This document shows positions 58,595 through 64,000 of a stretch of 64,000 nt of DNA, in pieces; position 1 is the first letter of the stretch, and every line of letters starts with the position of its first letter. The stretch spans positions 248,001 to 312,000 of the forward strand of contig CCNA01000002.1 in NCBI GenBank assembly GCA_000824805.1. The letters run 5' to 3'. Made by a program: the position numbers and the translations under genes. The notes under the pieces are model-generated. The model was not told the origin of the DNA and ran no database searches. It was given only the letters and a program-made list of their open reading frames with translations. Origin of the DNA: Mesorhizobium sp. SOD10 (GTDB lineage: Bacteria > Pseudomonadota > Alphaproteobacteria > Rhizobiales > Rhizobiaceae).

Positions 58595-58911
58595 CGCCTT
58601 CCCCTGGCACGAATCTTTTTGGACGCGTTGACCGACAATCACTCCAGGGAAAGCTAGGCAGGCTTGCTTGCGTGGAACTTGCGGGCGGTGCGCGCACGCC
58701 TTCCCCTAAATTTCGCGACTGATACGGAAAGCGGCCGACTCACCAAGGCCAAGGAAAGACTAGCATGCGGTATTCGACGCACCAGAGCGCTCAACAACTC
58801 CATCATCCTTGGGCGTCGTGACGCGCGCAGACCCAAACGACGCGAGCGACGCTTCGGCAAGCTCCGAAATTTTGCCATTGCCAACCAGGGGGCCGCCAGG
58901 CCTCACCTCGA
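58595..58911. other. Gap before urtE with no supported gene
   Basis: About 317 bases with short frames on both strands rich in Arg (non-coding look). It may hold the end signals for the urea operon. Confidence 0.4.
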
Positions 58912-59607
58912 TCACACCGTCAGGAACTTGCGCACATCCGCCCGGTCGAGGTCTTCGGCGGGGCCAGTATGCACGATCTGGCCGCGATCCATGATGTTGA
59001 CCTCGTCGGCAAGTTCGCGGCAGAAATCGAGATACTGCTCGACCAGCAGCACGGCGATGCCCGCCTGATCGCGGAGATACCGGATGGCGCGTCCGATATC
59101 CTTGATGATCGAGGGCTGGATGCCTTCGGTGGGCTCGTCGAGCACCAGAAGCTTGGGCCGCATCACCAGCGCGCGCCCGATGGCAAGCTGCTGCTGCTGG
59201 CCGCCGGAAAGGTCTCCGCCGCGGCGGCCTAGCATCTGCTTCAGCACCGGGAACAGCTCGAAGACATGGCCCGGAATATTGCGGTCGGCGCGCCTGAGCG
59301 GCGCAAAACCGGATTCCAGGTTCTCGCGCACCGTGAGCAGGGGAAAGACTTCCCTGCCCTGCGGCACGAATGCGATGCCCGACCGGGCGCGATCATACGC
59401 CGCGCTCCGGTCGAGCGCCTTCCCCTCGAAGGCAACGCTTCCGCTCGTCAGCCGGTGATGGCCGACGATCGATCTCATCAAACTGGTCTTGCCGACGCCG
59501 TTGCGGCCGAGCACGCAGGTGATCTTGCCGGCGCCGGCCTTCAGCGAAACGCCGCGCAAGGCCTGTGCGGCGCCGTAATGCAGCGTGGCATTGGAAACTT
59601 CGAGCAT
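58912..59607 (-). CDS. urtE: Urea ABC transporter ATP-binding protein
   Basis: A 231-residue ATPase of the branched-chain amino acid / urea type. Walker A GRNGVGKTSLM, signature LSGGQQQQLAIGRAL and Walker B LVLDEPTEGIQPS are intact. GGAGAAAGGG precedes the ATG. It is last in the urtABCDE order. Confidence 0.93.
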   Translation of the reverse strand: MLEVSNATLHYGAAQALRGVSLKAGAGKITCVLGRNGVGKTSLMRSIVGHHRLTSGSVAFEGKALDRSAAYDRARSGIAFVPQGREVFPLLTVRENLESGFAPLRRADRNIPGHVFELFPVLKQMLGRRGGDLSGGQQQQLAIGRALVMRPKLLVLDEPTEGIQPSIIKDIGRAIRYLRDQAGIAVLLVEQYLDFCRELADEVNIMDRGQIVHTGPAEDLDRADVRKFLTV

Positions 59608-59678
59608 GGGTCAGCCCTTTCTCCAGCGCCGCAGGAAAGCGAAATCGAAACGGTGGAACGGAACCCGCCAGACCATGC

Positions 59679-60425
59679 TTAGCGCCCCAGATAGACTTCG
59701 ACGACGCGCTCGTCGGTCGAGACGAAATCGAGCGTGCCTTCCGACAGCACCGAGCCCTCGTGCAGGCAGGTGACCTTGACGCCGAGTTCGCGCACAAAAT
59801 GCATGTCGTGTTCGACGACGACGACCGAATGGTCGCGGGCGATGTCCTTGAGCAGCCGCGCGGTCTCCTCGGTCTCGGCGTCGGTCATGCCGGCGACCGG
59901 CTCGTCGACCAGCAAGAGCTTCGGGTCCTGCGCGAGCAGCATGCCGATCTCCAGCCATTGCTTCTGGCCGTGGCTGAGATTGGCGGCGAGCTCGCCGCGC
60001 TTGTCGCCGAGACGGATGATGCCGACGATATCGTCGATGCGCCGCGTCTCGGTCGCCGAGCGGCGGTGGAACAGCGCCGGCAAGATCGAACGCGGCCCCT
60101 TCAGCGCCAGCATGAGATTGTCCTCGACGCTGTGGCTCTCGAAAACGGTCGGTTTCTGGAATTTGCGGCCGATGCCCATCATGGCGATCTCAGCCTCGTC
60201 GTGGCGCGTGAGGTCCACCTGGCCATCGAAGAAGACCTCGCCCTCGTCCGGCCGCGTCTTGCCGGTGACGATGTCCATCATCGTCGTCTTGCCGGCGCCG
60301 TTGGGTCCGATGATCGCCCGCATCTCGCCCTTGTCGAGCACCAGCGACAGATTGTTGATGGCGCGAAAGCCGTCGAAGGCGACCGAGACGCCGTCGAGAT
60401 AAAGGATGGTGTTCGACTTGCTCAT
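59679..60425 (-). CDS. urtD: Urea ABC transporter ATP-binding protein
   Basis: A 248-residue ATPase. Walker A is GPNGAGKTTMMD, the signature is LSHGQKQWLEIGMLL, and Walker B is LLLVDEPVAGMTDAET. It pairs with UrtE on the UrtBC permeases. A 71-base gap separates it from urtE. Confidence 0.93.
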   Translation of the reverse strand: MSKSNTILYLDGVSVAFDGFRAINNLSLVLDKGEMRAIIGPNGAGKTTMMDIVTGKTRPDEGEVFFDGQVDLTRHDEAEIAMMGIGRKFQKPTVFESHSVEDNLMLALKGPRSILPALFHRRSATETRRIDDIVGIIRLGDKRGELAANLSHGQKQWLEIGMLLAQDPKLLLVDEPVAGMTDAETEETARLLKDIARDHSVVVVEHDMHFVRELGVKVTCLHEGSVLSEGTLDFVSTDERVVEVYLGR

Positions 60426-60431
60426 GATCGC

Positions 60432-61655
60432 TCACTCCGCCGGTTGCGGCTCAACGCCGGAGGCGGACCATGCCCCCGGCGTCCTTGCCGCCGAGCGCAC
60501 GATCTTCGGCTCTGGTGCCTCGCGATCGGCGCCGGCTTCCGCGGCAAGCGAGGCCGCGCGCAGCGCCTTGGCCTTGCCCCGCCAGGCATCCCACATGCCG
60601 ACGATTCCCTTGGGCAAAAGCAGCGTGACTACGACAAACAGCCCGCCCAGCGCGAACAGCCAGAATTCCGGCAGCACGCCGGTGAACCAGGAGTTGCCGG
60701 CATTGACGAGCAGCGCGCCAATGATCGGACCGATGATGGTGCCGCGCCCGCCGACGGCGGTCCAGATCACCACCTCGATCGAATTCGCCGGATCGAATTC
60801 GCTGGGATTGATGATGCCGACCTGCGGCACGTAGAGCGCGCCGGCGATGCCGGCCATGATGGCGGAAACGGTGAAGGCGAACAGCTTGACGTTCTCGGCC
60901 CGCCAACCGAGGAAGCGGGTGCGGCTCTCGGCGTCGCGCACCGCGATCAGCAGCTTGCCGTATTTGGAGCGGACGATCGCAGCGGTCACGAAGACGGCGA
61001 GCGCCAACGTGACCGCGCTCGCCGCAAACAGCGCCGAGCGCGTCGCGTCCGCCTGCACGCTGAAGCCGAGAATGTCCTTGAAGTCGGTCAGGCCGTTATT
61101 GCCGCCGAACCCCATATCGTTGCGGAAGAAGGCGAGCAGCAGCGCATAGGTCATCGCCTGGGTGATGATCGACAGATAGACGCCGGTGACGCGGCTGCGG
61201 AAGGCGAACCAGCCGAAGACGAAGGCGAGCAGGCCGGGCACGGCCAGCACCATAAGCGCAGCGAACCAGAAATGGTCGAAGCCGTACCAGAACCAGGGCA
61301 GTTCCTTGTAATTCAGGAACACCATGAAGTCCGGCAGGGTCGGATTGCCGTAGACGCCGCGCGAGCCGATCTGGCGCATCAGATGTATGCCCATCGCATA
61401 GCCGCCGAGCGCGAAGAAGGCGCCGTGGCCGAGCGAGAGGATGCCGCAATAGCCCCACACAAGGTCAAGCGCGAGCGCGAGCAGCGCGTAGCAGAGATAT
61501 TTGCCGACCAACGCCACGATATAGGTCGGGACATAGAAGGCGCTCTGTGGCGGGACCGCAAGGTTGAGCAGTGGCACGACGATGGCGGCTGCGAGCAGCG
61601 CGAAGATCGTGACGGCGATGCGGCGGTCGGCGCCGAAGAAGCGTTGCGCGATCAT
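60432..61655 (-). CDS. urtC: Urea ABC transporter permease
   Basis: A 407-residue inner-membrane permease with about ten helices. YLCYALLALALDLVWGYCGILSLGHGAFFALGGYAMG and the later GGRGTIIGPIIGALLVN are typical of the LivM/UrtC family. It overlaps urtB by four bases. Its C-terminal tail (about 45 residues, Ala/Arg-rich) is extended. The longer frame up to 63440 is an out-of-phase shadow of urtB. Confidence 0.94.
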   Translation of the reverse strand: MIAQRFFGADRRIAVTIFALLAAAIVVPLLNLAVPPQSAFYVPTYIVALVGKYLCYALLALALDLVWGYCGILSLGHGAFFALGGYAMGIHLMRQIGSRGVYGNPTLPDFMVFLNYKELPWFWYGFDHFWFAALMVLAVPGLLAFVFGWFAFRSRVTGVYLSIITQAMTYALLLAFFRNDMGFGGNNGLTDFKDILGFSVQADATRSALFAASAVTLALAVFVTAAIVRSKYGKLLIAVRDAESRTRFLGWRAENVKLFAFTVSAIMAGIAGALYVPQVGIINPSEFDPANSIEVVIWTAVGGRGTIIGPIIGALLVNAGNSWFTGVLPEFWLFALGGLFVVVTLLLPKGIVGMWDAWRGKAKALRAASLAAEAGADREAPEPKIVRSAARTPGAWSASGVEPQPAE

Positions 61656-63280
61656 GCTTCCACCGCCCTGCCCTTCAGCGCGAACAAGCCGCGCGGGCGT
61701 TTCTGGATGAACAGGATGATCAGCACGAGGACGACGATCTTGCCGAGCACAGCGCCGGCATAGGGCTCGAGGAACTTGTTGACGATGCCGAGCGAGAAGG
61801 CGCCGACCAGCGTGCCCCACAGATTGCCGACGCCGCCGAAGACCACGACCATGAAGCTGTCGATGATGTAGCCCCGGCCGAGATTGGGCGAGACATTGTC
61901 GATCTGGCTGAGTGCGACTCCGGCAATGCCGGCGATGCCGGAGCCGAGCGCGAAGGTCAGCGCGTCGACCCAAGGCGTCCTGATGCCCATCGAAGCGGCC
62001 ATGCGGCGGTTGGCGGTAACGGCACGCATCTGCAGTCCCCAGGGCGTGCGCTTCAAGACGTAGAGCAGCACCGCGAACACGGCGAGCGCGAAGACCAGGA
62101 TCCACAGCCGGTTCCAGGTGACCGCTAACTGACCGATATCGAAGGAGCCCGACATCCAGGATGGATTGCCGACCTCCTGGTTGGTCGGCCCGAAGATTGT
62201 GCGCACCGCCTGCTGCAGGATCAGCGAGACCCCCCAGGTGGCCAGAAGCGTCTCCAATGGGCGGCCGTAGAGGAAGCGGATGATGCCGCGTTCGATGGCG
62301 AGCCCGACGAGCGCTGCGACCAGAAAGGCGAGCGGCAGCGCGATGACCAGCGACCAGTCGAACAGGCTCGGAAACGAGGTGCGGATCGCCTGCTGGACAA
62401 CGAAAGTAGTGTAGGCGCCGAGCATCACCATCTCGCCATGCGCCATGTTGATGACGCCCATGACGCCGAAGGTGATGGCGAGCCCGATCGCGGCGAGCAG
62501 CAGCACTGATCCCAGCGAAATGCCGTACCAGATATTCTGGCCGGCATCCCACAGGGCCAGCTTGGAGTTGATATGTCTGATCGCGGCGCTCGCCGCGTCC
62601 TTGACCGCGCCTTGGGCATTGGCATCGACCGAAGTCAGCAATGAAAGCGCATCGCGATCGCCGCGCGCGGCGATGACCGAGATGGCGGCGAGCTTGTCGG
62701 CTTCGGGCCTGTCGGAAACCGAAACCGACGCCGCGCGCGCCTGTTCGAAAAGGGTTTTGACTGCCGGGTCGGTCTCGGCCGCTATAGCGGCGTCGAGCGG
62801 CTCGATGTTCGCCGCGTCCGGCGTTTTGAACATTGTCGCGGCGGCGGCAAGACGCACGCTTGCGTCCTTGGCGCGCAGCGTCAGCGTGCCCAGAGCGTCT
62901 CGGATCGTGCGGCGGAGCCCGTTGTTGACTTTGACCTTGGAGAGGTCGGTCTTGGTGGCGTCGGCCGCCTTTTCGCCGCTTAGCGGATCGAGCAATTCGA
63001 TGCCGTCTCCCGCCTCCCTGCCGACAAAGACCTGGGAGTCGCTCTTGCGAATGTAGAGATTGCCGTCTGCCAGCGCCGAAAGCGGGCGCTCGACGGCCGG
63101 ATCGCCGCTGGCGGCCAGTTCGCGCACGACGGCCTCGGTGGCTGAGAAACCGGTTGCGGCGGCGAATTTGGCGATCGTCGCACGGAGATCGGCCTCGGCC
63201 GCCTTCGACGGCGTCAGTCCTCCTATCGTCAGCAGCAACATCAGACCAATTGCGCGCAGCAAAAGCATTGTCGTTTTCAA
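61652..63280 (-). CDS. urtB: Urea ABC transporter permease with periplasmic N-terminal domain
   Basis: A 542-residue protein. A signal-anchor (LLLRAIGLMLLLTIGGLTPSKA) precedes a helical region of about 200 residues, built of repeats resembling HEAT-like modules. The LivH-type permease part starts at about residue 245 (WYGISLGSVLLLAAIGLAITFGVMGVINMAHGE). UrtB proteins normally have this long N-terminal domain. The start is a TTG at 63280; an ATG at 63268 is an alternative. Confidence 0.93.
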   Translation of the reverse strand: MKTTMLLLRAIGLMLLLTIGGLTPSKAAEADLRATIAKFAAATGFSATEAVVRELAASGDPAVERPLSALADGNLYIRKSDSQVFVGREAGDGIELLDPLSGEKAADATKTDLSKVKVNNGLRRTIRDALGTLTLRAKDASVRLAAAATMFKTPDAANIEPLDAAIAAETDPAVKTLFEQARAASVSVSDRPEADKLAAISVIAARGDRDALSLLTSVDANAQGAVKDAASAAIRHINSKLALWDAGQNIWYGISLGSVLLLAAIGLAITFGVMGVINMAHGEMVMLGAYTTFVVQQAIRTSFPSLFDWSLVIALPLAFLVAALVGLAIERGIIRFLYGRPLETLLATWGVSLILQQAVRTIFGPTNQEVGNPSWMSGSFDIGQLAVTWNRLWILVFALAVFAVLLYVLKRTPWGLQMRAVTANRRMAASMGIRTPWVDALTFALGSGIAGIAGVALSQIDNVSPNLGRGYIIDSFMVVVFGGVGNLWGTLVGAFSLGIVNKFLEPYAGAVLGKIVVLVLIILFIQKRPRGLFALKGRAVEA

Positions 63281-63290
63281 GCGGCTTTCT

Positions 63291-63357
63291 CAAGCAATTC
63301 CAGGAAAAGTGTGAAGTGGTTTTCCGTCCGGAATTGCGCAAACTAGGTTTCGGCGAT
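63291..63357 (+). repeat. RIME-like intergenic repeat, copy 4 (short)
   Basis: AGCAATTCCAGGAAAAGTG, GAAGTGGTTTTCCGTCCGG and AATTGCGCAAAC are present, but the second half with its inverted repeat is missing. It begins ten bases from the urtB start. Confidence 0.85.
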
Positions 63358-63360
63358 CTT

Positions 63361-63390
63361 GTCCGGGCGGGTTGAAGAACCCGCCCGGAC
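63361..63390 (-). promoter_or_regulatory. 13-base perfect stem-loop between urtA and urtB
   Basis: GTCCGGGCGGGTT / AACCCGCCCGGAC with a GAAG loop. No T tract follows. Such structures downstream of binding-protein genes usually protect the 3' end or act as partial terminators, so UrtA may be made in excess of the membrane parts. Confidence 0.7.
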
Positions 63391-63434
63391 AGCGGTCTCG
63401 ATCGCGGGGCCACTCCACGATCCGCCAGACCTGG

Positions 63435-63480
63435 GGTCACGGACCAAAGGTCCGGACCGTGGTCACGGACCTAGGTCCGG
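63435..63480 (-). repeat. Tandem short hairpins after urtA
   Basis: GGTCACGGACC occurs twice, followed by AAAGGTCCGG and TAGGTCCGG. Each copy forms a five-base hairpin GGACC / GGTCC, eight bases from the urtA stop. Confidence 0.65.
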
Positions 63481-63487
63481 AGCGGCA

Positions 63488-64000
63488 TCAGTTGGTACCC
63501 TTGCCGCCGCATTTGCCGGTCTTGACGTTGAAATTGCCGCAGCTCAGCGGCGCGCGCCAATCGGAGATCAGATCCTTGGAGTCCGGCAGGTAGTCCGACC
63601 ACTCGTCGCCCATGACGAGGCCGGGCGTTTGCGAGACGGTCTCGAACTGGCCGTCGGCCTGGATCTCGCCGATCAGCACCGGCTTGGTGATGTGGTGGTT
63701 GGGCATCATCGTCGAATAGCCGCCGGTCAGGTTCGGCACCGAAACGCCGACCATTGCGTCGATGACCTTGTCCGGATCGGTGGTGCCGGCTTTCTCGACC
63801 GCCTTCACCCACATGTTGAAGCCGATGTAATGGGCCTCCATCGGGTCGTTGGTGGTGCGCTTGTCGTTCTTGATGAACTTGTGCCAGTCGTCGATGAACT
63901 TCTTGTTCTCTGGCGTGTCGACGCTTTCAAAGTAGTTCCAGGCGGCGAGATGGCCGACCAGCGGTCCGGTGTCGAGACCGGCGAGTTCCTCCTCGCCGAC
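63488..64000 (-). CDS. urtA: Urea ABC transporter substrate-binding protein (N-terminus cut by window edge)
   Basis: The last 170 residues of UrtA, including WNYFESVDTPENKKFIDDWHKFIK, the MEAHYIGFNMWVKAVEKAG segment, TMMPNHHITKPVLIGEIQADGQFETV and the ending CGNFNVKTGKCGGKGTN with its cysteine pair. These are hallmarks of the urea/short-chain amide branch of the type 1 binding protein family. The frame is open to the window edge, so the signal peptide lies outside. It is the first gene of urtABCDE. Confidence 0.95.
   Translation of the reverse strand, partial: VGEEELAGLDTGPLVGHLAAWNYFESVDTPENKKFIDDWHKFIKNDKRTTNDPMEAHYIGFNMWVKAVEKAGTTDPDKVIDAMVGVSVPNLTGGYSTMMPNHHITKPVLIGEIQADGQFETVSQTPGLVMGDEWSDYLPDSKDLISDWRAPLSCGNFNVKTGKCGGKGTN

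Noticed and set aside
59565..61763. 732-residue plus-strand frame
   Set aside because: Antisense to urtD, urtC and the end of urtB.
60432..63440. 1002-residue minus-strand frame suggesting a giant UrtC fusion
   Set aside because: Only the last 407 codons are UrtC. The rest is an out-of-frame reading of urtB and the spacer.

Overview
The window reads as a chromosomal segment from an alphaproteobacterium of the order Rhizobiales, most likely Mesorhizobium or a close Phyllobacteriaceae relative. This rests on the high GC content, the rhizobial-type glycerol ABC system (glpSTPQUV with glpK, glpD and glpR), a BA14K-family protein, direct-repeat GTTC-N7-GTTC LexA boxes, the catalytically degenerate dihydroorotase beside pyrB, and dispersed RIME-like intergenic repeats. 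Most genes are housekeeping or core metabolic. I found no transposase, integrase, prophage module or CRISPR array.

Layout. Positions 1-8240 hold a truncated DUF1489 gene, sdaA, a DUF599 and a YdcF membrane protein, the gatC-GNAT-gatA cluster, a UPF0173 metallo-hydrolase, ruvX and two small membrane proteins. Positions 8420-14390 hold aidB and a forward block pyrB-pyrC'-plsY-dprA. Positions 14420-17450 hold an unassigned His-rich membrane protein, two doubtful small ORFs, tRNA-Lys(TTT) and a BA14K protein with a terminator. Positions 17450-28070 are a complete glycerol uptake and catabolism operon on the minus strand, with likely GlpR operators. A PLP decarboxylase follows. Positions 29630-33810 hold the conserved ATP-grasp / alpha-E / transglutaminase / Anbu cluster, whose biochemical job is still not settled and which is the most intriguing system here. 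Positions 33970-40050 hold a stand-alone RAM domain, a DUF4864 protein, tgt and queA (queuosine), a YdcZ transporter, two cyclophilins and coaD. gyrA follows. Positions 43370-47970 are accessory metabolic genes (sorbosone dehydrogenase-like, AraC regulator, VOC, MarC, OsmC, DUF2306). Positions 47990-54270 contain ssb and uvrA, each with a LexA box but separated by arsR-SRPBCC, a second-type clpP and an exported protein. A compositionally foreign HEPN-type gene lies just after uvrA, followed by GNAT, DUF72, a small membrane protein and a GGDEF cyclase. The right end is the urea ABC operon urtABCDE (urtA cut by the window edge).

How genes work together. The glp operon imports glycerol (GlpV binding protein, GlpPQ permeases, GlpST ATPases, GlpU accessory), phosphorylates it (GlpK) and oxidises it (GlpD) under DeoR-type GlpR control. 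Tgt and QueA act in the same tRNA modification pathway. ssb and uvrA are likely members of one SOS regulon. Four RIME-like repeats all sit in the same orientation just upstream of minus-strand start codons, and a heptamer repeat family (CCTACTG) appears at two gene 3' ends, once as a long perfect inverted repeat.

All assignments are by reading translations and motifs. No database search was run, and GC or family statements are visual judgements.
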